Part shown: one piece after another, positions 17,144 through 25,125 of the stretch
Position numbering within the stretch: position 1 is the stretch's first letter
Layout of the letters: every line of letters begins with the position of its first letter
Source of the DNA: Collinsella sp. TM10-22
GTDB lineage: Bacteria > Actinomycetota > Coriobacteriia > Coriobacteriales > Coriobacteriaceae
Direction of reading: 5' to 3'
DNA: 51,454 nt
Assembly: GCF_003466125.1 (NCBI RefSeq)
Contig: NZ_QSOC01000009.1
Span: 1-51,454, forward strand
Notes under the pieces: model-generated
The model's input: the letters and a program-made list of their open reading frames with translations, nothing else
What the model was told of the DNA's origin: nothing
Databases searched by the model: none
Made by a program: the position numbers and the translations under genes

Positions 17144-17263
17144 CTAGAAACGGAACGTGCAGGACTGATTGGGGCACCTCTTCGTGCATCCCCCGTGCGC
17201 GTAGAAGAAGCAGTTGCCGCACGCGGGTGCAACGCCTTCCTCCGGCTCGTTAATCCAATCCAT
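17144..17263 (-). CDS. RiPP precursor peptide A (five-Cys, 39 aa)
   Basis: A 39-residue peptide starting MDWINEPEEGVAP, with cysteines at 15, 18, 26, 30 and 35 and the segment CGNCFFYAHGGC, ending CTFRF. ATG 17261-17263 has an ideal site (AAAGGAGGG). It is the first gene of the locus 1 operon, about 30 bases from the predicted transcription start. It is a tandem paralogue of precursor B 46 bases downstream. The spacing C-x2-C-x7-C-x3-C-x4-C does not match a RiPP class I can name; SCIFF peptides have six cysteines. Confidence 0.88.
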   Translation of the reverse strand: MDWINEPEEGVAPACGNCFFYAHGGCTKRCPNQSCTFRF

Positions 17264-17301
17264 CTCTCCCTCCTTTCCTTGCATACCGAATTGATAATGT
17301 T

Positions 17302-17330
17302 ATTCTAATTCAATATGTATCATATTTCAA
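17302..17330 (-). promoter_or_regulatory. RiPP locus 1 promoter
   Basis: On the minus strand TTGAAA (17325-17330) and TAGAAT (17302-17307) are separated by exactly 17 bases in a strikingly AT-rich stretch, ~40 bases upstream of precursor A. It is the best promoter match in the island. The remainder of the 17264-17513 gap is AT-rich with no gene. Confidence 0.8.
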
Positions 17331-17451
17331 TATAAGCTTATTTATATATTACACAAGGTAAGCACCCCCCTGCATCCAGCACAGGAAATGACTCTCTCGT
17401 TCCCCAGTGACGCGGCGAGAAATACAGGCCACTGCAGGACGTTGAATGAAC

Positions 17452-17481
17452 AGCCCGTGAAAACCGTTGTTTTCACGGGCT
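17452..17481. terminator. Strong hairpin downstream of HTH regulator
   Basis: A perfect 13-bp stem AGCCCGTGAAAAC/GTTTTCACGGGCT (17452-17464, 17469-17481) with a 4-base loop. A T-run (CTTTTTTATT) follows 15 bases later on the plus strand only. It probably insulates the HTH/DUF2975 pair from the RiPP operon. Confidence 0.55.
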
Positions 17482-17513
17482 GCACCTGCTCAATACTTTT
17501 TTATTCTCCAGCC

Positions 17514-17843
17514 TCAGTCGTCTCTAAGATCGACCACGTAAACATGATCTGACTCCAGGACCGGGTCATCATCCGTCGCGGTCGCCCTGCTCAGCGCGTT
17601 GCGGGCGCGCCGCGTCGCCAGTTCCTCAAGTTCTCTTTCGTTGACGCGCTTAATAAGATCGCCAGGCTGGCAATCAAGCTCTACGCAAATATCCAGCAAT
17701 GTCTTTAACCTAATTGCCTTCACCTTGCCATTTCGTATTTTTGAGATACTTGCCGGTGTGTGCCCGGTCGCCCGAATGATATCCGTACTCGTCTTTCCGC
17801 GTCGAAGCAATAAGCTTTCAAGCTCAATAATCAGATAGTCCAT
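17514..17843 (-). CDS. Small Cro/CI-type HTH regulator (YozG-like)
   Basis: A 109-residue protein with an N-terminal helix-turn-helix (TSTDIIRATGHTPASISKIR) and the family-typical LLDICVELDCQPGDLI, then a ~40-residue charged tail. ATG 17841-17843 follows GAGGGGC, 8 bases after the DUF2975 gene stop. HTH_26/YozG proteins are regularly paired with DUF2975 membrane proteins, as here. It may control the neighbouring RiPP genes, but no operator was found. Confidence 0.85.
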   Translation of the reverse strand: MDYLIIELESLLLRRGKTSTDIIRATGHTPASISKIRNGKVKAIRLKTLLDICVELDCQPGDLIKRVNERELEELATRRARNALSRATATDDDPVLESDHVYVVDLRDD

Positions 17844-17851
17844 GCCGCCCC

Positions 17852-18391
17852 TCACACCAAATCCTCGGTCTGGTCTTGAAGCAGAGCTCCGTAGCGCCAT
17901 ATCGCAGAAATCGAGAAGCAGCAAACGGCCCCCAGCACAGCACCAATATCTATGGGCAGGGCCAGGTTTTCAAACATCGAATAGGCGTTCCCCAGCAAGT
18001 CGAAGGGGCCAATCACTATCGAAAGAAACCCCGGAGAAAACAAGAGGTCACCTATTGCTGCTGCAACCAACAGCCACCCGATAATCGAGATTCTTCGAGC
18101 ATGCGAAAGGGTAAAGGGCGATTCGCCATGAGCCATGTCCATGCTGATTCCCCGCAGGGTCCATGTGGCCCCTCCGGAAATCAGAAGATACATCAAAGGA
18201 ACCACTACGGAAACCGTCTTTGATGGATCATATAGGTTTCCTTGAGCAGCCATAAGCCCAATGGAAATAACCACCACCACCGAACAGCAACACACCGCTA
18301 TAAACAGCGCCGTAAACAGAATCCCAAGCCTTCTTCCGAGAGTCATCATCTTCTGGATGGACTTATCGATCTTCTGGGCGCTATTCACCAC
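17852..18391 (-). CDS. DUF2975 family membrane protein
   Basis: A ~179-residue protein with four predicted membrane helices (LGILFTALFIAVCCCSVVVV; VSVVVPLMYLLISGGA; IIGWLLVAAAIGDLLF; IGAVLGAVCCFSISAIW). The pattern TLRGISMDMAHGESPFTLSH before the third helix is the DUF2975 hallmark. Start is one of two adjacent GTG codons (18391 or 18388) after AGGAGG. It is translated with the HTH gene; function unknown, possibly a sensor or anti-regulator. Confidence 0.8.
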   Translation of the reverse strand: MVNSAQKIDKSIQKMMTLGRRLGILFTALFIAVCCCSVVVVISIGLMAAQGNLYDPSKTVSVVVPLMYLLISGGATWTLRGISMDMAHGESPFTLSHARRISIIGWLLVAAAIGDLLFSPGFLSIVIGPFDLLGNAYSMFENLALPIDIGAVLGAVCCFSISAIWRYGALLQDQTEDLV

Positions 18392-18508
18392 AGCTCCTCC
18401 TAAAGCAATCAGAGGTCTTCTTACTTACTGTTTTTCCTACATTGTAACGAACTCGATAAGAAGAGGGTCGCTTCACGCCGCGCAATCCCGAACTCCAAGC
18501 GTTTCTCA

Positions 18509-20124
18509 TCAGCATTGCCCATCTTTCGAGTCGAAATTTAAATCCAGTTTCTTATCGCATGCCAAAATCAAATCCTGATCGTGGCTTACAACAAGAATTA
18601 GCTGATTAAAGGGGTTTCGAGAGACATACTCCGTGAACTCCCGACGGCTTTCTTCGTCTAAATCATTCGTCGGCTCGTCAAACACAAGCACTTCCGGTTG
18701 CCTGCAAAGTGCTGAGATTATCCTTAGCTTCCGATACTCTCCACCAGAAAGGTCCCTACAATTCTTACCTTTTAACGATTCGACGGTTCGGCAGAAACTC
18801 GGCACAAGCTCGCAGAGATGCTCGCCCGTTCCCCGAATCGATGCCCTCTCAAGATAGTGTTCCACCGTTTCATTCGGAATAAAGAGCTTTTGCGGGCACA
18901 CCGCAAACAGGTCATGTCGGATCGTCTCCATATCGAGCTCTTCATATGGCACCGACCCCAAAGTCCGATGCCCCCCAGCAGAATATAGTCCAAGAAGCAC
19001 CTTCAGAAACGTGCTTTTGCCGCATCTGTTCGGCCCGGTAATGGTATAGGTTTCCCCCTCTCGACCTCCACGGAGAGATCGCGGTACAAGTAGGGCTTTC
19101 CCGCATATCGGTACGCGATGTTGGACAACGATATGCTCTCCACGTGCCCAACCGAGATGGTGCCGCGGTCCTCGGCGCCTTCCGACAGAGCCTCCAATCG
19201 GTCGAACGAGGCCCTCGCGTCCTGATATGATTTGAAATAATTCAAATAATATTTGAAGCATCCGAACGCCATCGAGTAATACGAGTTCACCATTGTGAAC
19301 TCGCCAATGCTCATTCTTCCGCTTAATATTTCCATTCCGGAGATCACAAGCAACGCTCCCCGGAACACAGATGAGATCAGGCCGTCGCTCGAGGTGGCCA
19401 GATTCGAGACCCTACTTGCTTTCATGTAAATCGGGTAGTACCCCTCGAATACCCCCTTGAGCGTACGGGCACTCTGGTCATATGCCCCATCGCACTTAAT
19501 GTCAAACAACTGCGACAGCTCGCCGCTCACGGATGCGAACAGCTTGCTCAACCCCTCTTTGTTCGCAAGCGAACTGTTGTACAGCGGCTTTTTCAACACC
19601 CTAAATAAAATGAAGTATGCCCCAAGCGAACATGTACTTAACGCCAGAAACACCGGGTTAATTGAAAACAGAATGATGAAAATAAACACAATCAGAATGA
19701 TGTTAAGCCCGATTGTCAGGAAGTTGTTCACGACAAACGATGACACCGCATTCGAATCCGCATACACCCTCTGCGTTGTATAGGATGAATCCGCCTGCTC
19801 CCCCTTTTCCAAGGGCCCTCGTTCAAACGACTCACACGTGGCCCCCATCAGTCTCGTAGTCATCTCCAAAATGACGCGCGATACGTTCACGCCCATCGCA
19901 TACGACATGAAGGATGCCGATATCCCTATGCTGGCAACAAAGGCTGCAAACCATACGACGCGAGATGGATCCCTATTCGTCACGAGAAAATCTACAAACC
20001 CACCGTTTAAGGCGGGCATGACGCACGAGAGAGCATAATTCACCGACATGAGAATCACGAAAAGCCGCGACCCTTTACAGCGAAATAACTCGTTAACCGT
20101 CTTCTTAAACATGCCAGCCCCCAT
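18509..20124 (-). pseudogene. ABC exporter (TMD-NBD) with single-base frameshift, RiPP locus 2
   Basis: Bases 20124-19060 encode the membrane half (helices near LFVILMSVNYALSCVMPALN, IILIVFIFIILFSINPVFLA) and the start of the ATPase (NIAYRYAGKPYLYRDLSVEV). The rest of the ATPase is in another frame: Walker A ITGPNRCGKST, signature DLSGGEYRKLRI, Walker B VLVFDEPTNDLD, H-loop VVSHDQD, stop at 18509. The break is at a run of five G (plus-strand C at 19054-19058); six would restore one ~538-residue protein. All motifs are otherwise intact, so this is a very recent mutation, a sequencing error, phase variation or slippage. ATG 20124 follows AAAGG; ATG 20112 is an alternative. Confidence 0.85.
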
Positions 20125-20206
20125 CAAGCGACCTTTTATCCAAAACTGAATTAGTTCGCCGCTTAATCGCTCCCATACACTCCTTATTGTTAATCCTCGC
20201 AAAACA

Positions 20207-20566
20207 CTATCGCGGGTTGCGATGCCCAGGATTCCGTTTCGCCTTGATATACATACGAATAGACTCCCTATTTACATAGGCAAGTGCGGCGATTATTACG
20301 GCAGCCACCATCAGACCGAAAATCGCCCTTTTGTCCGGAAAAAGGGACGAAAAAAGGAGACATATTGCGGAGAAAACTATAACCGCCCCCACCGCTCGGT
20401 TTGTGCCTAGAGACTCGGCCGTCCGCTTTTCCTCCTCTAAACGCCCTCCCGATAGCGATGACATTCCAGCAAGCAATCCCGTGAGCTTGCCTCGATACAT
20501 CATTATTCCGAACACCAGCAGCAGGCATGACCCCACCATTGGAACTATAACGTCCGACATCGCCAT
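20207..20566 (-). CDS. Small membrane protein, DUF3784-like
   Basis: A 119-residue protein with an N-terminal helix (VIVPMVGSCLLLVFGIMMY), a cytoplasmic GKLTGLLAGMSSLS loop, and two further helices, ending in a basic tail. The GK-x-x-x-L-x-AG pattern after the first helix recalls DUF3784 proteins, which often sit beside ABC transporters; this assignment is tentative. ATG 20564-20566 follows AAGGAG at some distance. It is followed by the ABC exporter on the same strand. Confidence 0.6.
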   Translation of the reverse strand: MAMSDVIVPMVGSCLLLVFGIMMYRGKLTGLLAGMSSLSGGRLEEEKRTAESLGTNRAVGAVIVFSAICLLFSSLFPDKRAIFGLMVAAVIIAALAYVNRESIRMYIKAKRNPGHRNPR

Positions 20567-20649
20567 CACTCAAGTCCACTCCTTCAATAACAGCCTAATC
20601 GTCAAACAACAAAACGTCTTACAATTGCAGCCCTACGCTGCTTGCCAGC

Positions 20650-20859
20650 GTGCTCGACCGTCTTGCAGAATACTACGAATCTTCCGCTCCCAAAGCCTAC
20701 CGCACGCTCAGAATAGATGCGCCTAATTCCACCCCAATTGCCGAGCAACTTGACCGTTCCAGCCAGCACCTTGGCTTCTTCTTAGTCGGCACCCTGCCCG
20801 ACGAACTCGACTCGGGCGACGTCAAGCTATTTGTTCGTCCGCTCGATAAGGAGCAATAA
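20650..20859 (+). CDS. Unrecognised 69-residue ORF coupled to radical SAM gene
   Basis: I do not recognise this protein. It starts at GTG 20650 without a visible Shine-Dalgarno site; a possible -10 TACAAT (20620-20625) would give a very short leader. It reads LDRLAEYYESSAPKAYRTLR early and ends LFVRPLDKEQ. Its TAA overlaps the ATG of the radical SAM gene (TAATG), and an in-frame AAGGAG near its end serves that gene, arguing that it is translated. It could be a peptide-recognition partner or the remnant of a longer gene. Confidence 0.45.
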   Translation: MLDRLAEYYESSAPKAYRTLRIDAPNSTPIAEQLDRSSQHLGFFLVGTLPDELDSGDVKLFVRPLDKEQ

Positions 20860-21905
20860 TGAGCATGACAGCAATAATCGGAGCGCCTCACAGCGTTGCG
20901 CTCGACATTACAAACAAATGCAACCTTCGTTGTCTACACTGCTTCAACAACAGTGGAGAAAACGACGTCCTCGCAAACGAATTATCCGATAGCGAAGTCC
21001 TCGAACTCGTCGACTCGATTTGTCAAATGCACCCCTTTAGCTTCTGCTTCTGCGGAGGCGAGACCCTTCTGCGCAAGAATCTTGTCGTCGAATCTTTGCG
21101 GCGGCTCAGCACATCTGGCGTCAAATGCAACCTCGTGTCAAACGGACTGCTCGCAAGCTCAATTACTTGGCATGAGCTCGAACATACCGGTTTAAACGGC
21201 ATACAGTTTAGCCTCGATGGCCTACGTGATTCTCATGAACATATGCGGGGGTTCCCGGGGCTATACGACCGGGTACTAGACGCCATCGATATCACGCTGA
21301 ACGAAACTTCGCTGCACCTTTCGATTGCCTTTTGTCCAACATCATTTAATGTCGACGATTTCAAACCAGTTTGCACGATGCTCCGGGACAAGCTGAAATC
21401 GTCGAGCAGGACCGACCGAATTGACCTTCGAGTTCAGCCACTTATGCTCCTCGGCAGAGCCCGAAAAAACCGCACAATTCGCCCTTCAAATAATCAATAC
21501 CGTCGGTTGGTCAACACGATCAACGACCTTCGATACGATCCAGGCTATCGAGGCTACTTCATGTTTGAGTGGGGCGACCCCATCGACCACTTGGTCAGAT
21601 TCCCCCAGCTGCAGATGCAATTTGACCAAGTGGCCATCCACGCCAATGGCGATATCGTCGTATCCCCCTATATACCTCTCATCATTGGAAACGTTCGCAA
21701 ACACAGTCTTCAGGAATACTACGATGCCGGAATGGCAACCGTTTGGGATAAACCCGTTATTACCGCGTTGGCCAATCGCATGCACTCGATTGACGAGATG
21801 GAAGAGATCTCATCGTTGATTGCAGACATCAATATGGACGGCGACCTCTATATCGACCTAATCGATGACGATCTAGGCGACCTGAGCGTCCTGTCCCAAC
21901 TCTAA
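20859..21905 (+). CDS. Radical SAM peptide-modifying enzyme, RiPP locus 2
   Basis: A 348-residue enzyme. The cluster motif C21-x3-C25-x2-C28 (CNLRCLHC) follows VALDITNK; CFCGGETLLR is the GGE motif. The C-terminal region keeps the SPASM/twitch order (AIHANGDIVVSPYIPLIIGN, then HSLQEYYDAG) but has none of the usual cysteines, so it likely holds only the single SAM cluster. ATG 20859 follows AAGGAG at 5 bases. The next gene, 12 bases on, is a precursor-like peptide, the likely substrate. Reaction type is unknown. Confidence 0.88.
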   Translation: MSMTAIIGAPHSVALDITNKCNLRCLHCFNNSGENDVLANELSDSEVLELVDSICQMHPFSFCFCGGETLLRKNLVVESLRRLSTSGVKCNLVSNGLLASSITWHELEHTGLNGIQFSLDGLRDSHEHMRGFPGLYDRVLDAIDITLNETSLHLSIAFCPTSFNVDDFKPVCTMLRDKLKSSSRTDRIDLRVQPLMLLGRARKNRTIRPSNNQYRRLVNTINDLRYDPGYRGYFMFEWGDPIDHLVRFPQLQMQFDQVAIHANGDIVVSPYIPLIIGNVRKHSLQEYYDAGMATVWDKPVITALANRMHSIDEMEEISSLIADINMDGDLYIDLIDDDLGDLSVLSQL

Positions 21906-21917
21906 GGAGATGTTCCC

Positions 21918-22100
21918 ATGTACGAGACCCCAGAAGTAGAGAAGATGGATTCCAAAACCGGCCCCATTCCCGTTGTAGTCAACTTCGCAGCCGTCGTGGA
22001 TAACGTAGTTGCAGCCGTCTACGATGCCGTCGTTGCGGCCTACGCATTCTGGTACTCGGCAGATAACGACGGCACCGGGGCAAGTACGGCACAAAACTAG
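21918..22100 (+). CDS. RiPP precursor-like peptide, locus 2 (60 aa)
   Basis: A 60-residue peptide with an excellent ribosome site (AAGGAGATG) 12 bases after the radical SAM stop. It begins MYETPEVEKMDSKTGPIP, a leader-like charged segment with the Y-x-x-PEVEK pattern seen in several radical SAM-associated peptides. A Val/Ala-rich core with spaced Phe, Tyr, Trp, Asp and Asn follows (residues ~19-47), and the tail is hydrophilic (SADNDGTG...). There is no cysteine, fitting an enzyme that modifies carbon centres or other residues rather than making thioethers. Confidence 0.75.
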   Translation: MYETPEVEKMDSKTGPIPVVVNFAAVVDNVVAAVYDAVVAAYAFWYSADNDGTGASTAQN

Positions 22101-22434
22101 TCGCCAACCCATCGAGCAATCACCTCGCCTATCGCTGCATGCGATTGACTGCGCAGCCCTAGCCAACGCCCAGAGCGCCTTGAAGAGCTGCTTGTAAAAT
22201 TCGCTCATTCAACAACGCGATCTCTTCACCAATCTCGGCCGGCCCGACAGAACTGCACACCAGTCGGACCGGCCAGACCCATAAAACGCTGCGTCCCGTC
22301 CACACCACACCTCACGAAACTCGCACTGCCACCACATGGGCGATTCGCGCCTCGATGTTGCGGCGCGATACTATCACGAATAGTCCCCGTCCAACAAGGC
22401 TATCCCTTCCACAGGCGTTTCAACTGTCAGTGGT
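22101..22434. other. Gap after RiPP locus 2 with a strong hairpin
   Basis: No gene is seen. Bases 22237-22248 (GGCCGGCCCGAC) pair with 22263-22274 (GTCGGACCGGCC) with one internal mismatch; no T-tract follows. It may end the radical SAM-precursor transcript. Confidence 0.5.
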
Positions 22435-23200
22435 AGCATTAAACTGAACGGTGAAAAATACACTAACACTAACAGCGGAGATGACGACGTCGATGCCCTT
22501 CATGCAGCTGAGCACGTCCATCGTCGGCTTCCATCGGGGCTGTTCCGACTGGGACTCCACCTTGGATTCCAGGTCCTTCTTCTCGTCTACCGCCCGCTTG
22601 ACGCGCTCCTTATAGCAGTCGAGGGTCTGCTGGGCCGTGGGGTCGGCCATCTCCGCGGCTTCGATCCAGGCCCAGTGCGCCCTGGTCCACGTCCCGAGCC
22701 TCCTTCTCTGGTCGTCTCCGCCGGGGTGGCACTGCCCATTCCTGGGCAGGTACTTGGAGAGGCGCTGCTTGACGGTAACACGGTAACCTCTCCCGGGCAT
22801 CGGCGGGGGCCTGGGAGAGGTCCCTGGCGCCCTCGCACTCGCAGTCGGGGACGTGGACCTCGACGATTTCGTGCAGTGCGAGCTGCTTGGCCGAAAACTC
22901 GGCGTCGCGCTTGTCGGTCTTGCGTCGCTTGTCGGCCGCGGGCCTCTGCATCTTGGAGACCGCGCCGATGACGCAGTCCACGCCGAGGCAGCGCGGCTCC
23001 CTGCAGAAGGGAAAGCCGGTGACGCCGGACTCGTAGACTGCCCCGGGCGACTCGATAGAAAGGATCGAGTCGGCGACGGAGGCGGGGTCGTAGGAGAAAG
23101 GGCTTCCCGCCGATCTCGCCCGTGAACGGATTGAAGGCGCATCCTTTGATGCTGCGGGCGTGCACCTCAAGGCCAATAGAGGCAACATGTGGCATTGTGA
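22435..23200 (-). pseudogene. IS110-family transposase, frameshifted
   Basis: Pieces of one DEDD transposase lie in successive minus-strand frames: HVASIGLEVHARSIKGCAF (near 23190), SYDPASVADSILSIESPG with VYESGVTGFPFCREPRCLGV and SKMQRPAADKRRKTDKRDAE (to ~22810), and VKQRLSKYLPRNGQ with ALGLDRSRG-region sequence below 22790. At least two frameshifts and loss of the C-terminal domain make it inactive. It marks the right edge of the accessory island. Confidence 0.75.
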
Positions 23201-23383
23201 GCCAGTCTCGCATTGTGGCAACCTGGCTGGCTGCCGGATTTTAATGACGACGACCATTGTCAGCCTTGGCCCACGAATCAAAAGACGATACGAAGCAGGG
23301 GCTCACATTGTTCTGCTCATATCGTCTTTATGGCGCACTACCATTCACCGAAATTCGGCAACTTTTTCATTCTCTATATACAT

Positions 23384-23406
23384 GTTTAAACAACATGTTC
23401 TACAAT
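23384..23406 (+). promoter_or_regulatory. malQ promoter with GntR/HutC-type site
   Basis: TACAAT (23401-23406) is the -10, and GTTTAAAC (23384-23391), a match to the HutC-type consensus GTnTAnAC, occupies the spacer upstream. The same octamer occurs at 33376 and 33498. Confidence 0.6.
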
Positions 23407-23419
23407 AGGGACAATAGAA

Positions 23420-24997
23420 ATGGAAACTCGGGACGAGCCGTCTATCCATCTACGGCGCAGCCCCTTATTCAAAAGGACGGTGAGTGCATCCATGGAGCGT
23501 GCAAGCGGTGTTCTGATGCCCGTTTCGTCATTGCCCGGGCCTTACGGCATCGGCGGCTTTGGCTGGAATGCCTACGACTTCGTCGATTTTCTTGCCTCGT
23601 GCAAACAACATTACTGGCAGATTCTGCCCCTTACGACGACGAGCTATGGCGACTCGCCCTATCAGTCGTTCTCGGCCCGTGCGGGCAACCCCAACTTTAT
23701 CGACTTTGCCGAGCTTATCGAGGCCGGCTATCTGGAGCAGCACGATATCGACGGCGTGTACCTGGGCTCCGATCCCAGCAATGTCGACTACGGTGCTATC
23801 TTTGGCGGCCGCCGTCAGATTCTCGACCGAGCCGCTGAGCGCTTTGCTGCCGACAAGCCGGCCGATTTTGATGACTTTATCCAGGCCAACGAGGACTGGC
23901 TCATCCCCTACTGTGAGTTCATGACCGTCAAAGAGGAGTGCGGTCTCAAGGCGTTTTGGGAGTGGCCCGCGGAGCTCCGTACCCGCGGCGAGTCTTCCGC
24001 CAAGGTCTGCGCCGACCATCCGGCGCGCATGCTCTACCACCAGATGACGCAGTACTTCTTCGATCGCCAGTGGAGCCGCCTCAAGGCCTATGCCAACGAG
24101 CGCGACATTCTCATCATCGGCGACCTGCCCATTTATGTCTCGCGCGACTCCGTCGAGATGTGGGCGACACCTGAGCTCTTTAAGATCGACGCCGCCGGCA
24201 ATCCCGTGAGCGTCGCCGGCACGCCGCCCGACCAGTTCTCGGCCACCGGCCAGTACTGGGGCAACCCCATCTACGACTGGGACGCCATGGAGTCCGACGG
24301 CTTCTCCTGGTGGGAGGGCCGCATTCGCGCTGCCCTCGACATGTACGACGTCATCCGCCTGGATCACTTCCGCGGCTTCGAGGCCTATTGGGAGGTGCCG
24401 TTCTCCTCGCCCGATTCGTCCCACGGTTCGTGGACGCAGGGTCCCGGCCTCAAGCTCTTCAAAGCGCTCGAGGAAAAGCTCGGCACGCTGCCCATCATCG
24501 CCGAGGACTTGGGCTTCCTCACTCCCGGTGTCATCGACATGCGCGACAACTTGGGCTTCCCTGGCATGAAGATCCTGCAGTTTGCCTTTGAGGGCACCAA
24601 CTCGTACTACCTGCCGCACAACTACATTGCCAACACCGTCGCCTACGTGGGCACCCACGACAACGAAACGGCGCGTGGTTGGTTTGAGGGAACGGCCACC
24701 CCGCGTCAGCGCGAGCAGGCAGCCCTGTACGCCCATCAGCAGGCCGGCGAACCCATGGCAGATGCACTCAATCGCACCATCGCCGCCAGCGTAAGCGACA
24801 CGTGCATCTACACCATGCAGGACCTGCTCAACTTGGGCAATGAGGCGCGCATCAACACCCCTTCCACGCTGGGCGGCAACTGGACTTGGCGCATGCTCGA
24901 CGGCGCCATCACCCGCGAGCTCGAGCACAAACTCACCGACTGGACCGAAACCTACTTCCGCATCCCGTCGGAAGCTGAAATCGAGCTTCCTCAATAG
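23420..24997 (+). CDS. malQ: 4-alpha-glucanotransferase (amylomaltase)
   Basis: A 525-residue GH77 enzyme that moves alpha-1,4-glucan segments between maltodextrins, producing glucose and longer chains for phosphorylase. Recognisable blocks: SSLPGPYGIGGFG near residue 37, WQILPLTTTSYGDSPYQSFS near 65, DLPIYVSRDSVEMWA near 235, the nucleophile block VIRLDHFRGFEAYW near 312, IIAEDLGFLTPGV near 360 and YVGTHDNET near 412. ATG 23420 follows the promoter; a second ATG at 23492 lies closer to the conserved start and cannot be excluded. It is followed by a terminator and then glgP. Confidence 0.95.
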   Translation: METRDEPSIHLRRSPLFKRTVSASMERASGVLMPVSSLPGPYGIGGFGWNAYDFVDFLASCKQHYWQILPLTTTSYGDSPYQSFSARAGNPNFIDFAELIEAGYLEQHDIDGVYLGSDPSNVDYGAIFGGRRQILDRAAERFAADKPADFDDFIQANEDWLIPYCEFMTVKEECGLKAFWEWPAELRTRGESSAKVCADHPARMLYHQMTQYFFDRQWSRLKAYANERDILIIGDLPIYVSRDSVEMWATPELFKIDAAGNPVSVAGTPPDQFSATGQYWGNPIYDWDAMESDGFSWWEGRIRAALDMYDVIRLDHFRGFEAYWEVPFSSPDSSHGSWTQGPGLKLFKALEEKLGTLPIIAEDLGFLTPGVIDMRDNLGFPGMKILQFAFEGTNSYYLPHNYIANTVAYVGTHDNETARGWFEGTATPRQREQAALYAHQQAGEPMADALNRTIAASVSDTCIYTMQDLLNLGNEARINTPSTLGGNWTWRMLDGAITRELEHKLTDWTETYFRIPSEAEIELPQ

Positions 24998-25045
24998 GAG
25001 CTACCGCGCCCGACCCCTCCCCACCGTGCGGACGCGCTTGCTTTT

Positions 25046-25085
25046 CCCGCGCGAGGCCACCCCAATCCCCTCGCGCGGGCTTCTT
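25046..25085 (+). terminator. Hairpin between malQ and glgP
   Basis: CCCGCGCGAGG (25046-25056) pairs perfectly with CCTCGCGCGGG (25069-25079), followed by CTTCTT. It probably terminates or attenuates malQ transcription before glgP. Confidence 0.65.
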
Positions 25086-25125
25086 ATGAATTGCAGACAT
25101 GAAACAACCCATCACAGGAGGAAAC

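Noticed and set aside
16971..17222. 83-codon minus-strand ORF overlapping both precursor genes
   Set aside because: It is out of frame with the two conserved five-Cys peptides, whose matching sequences and ribosome sites identify the real frames.
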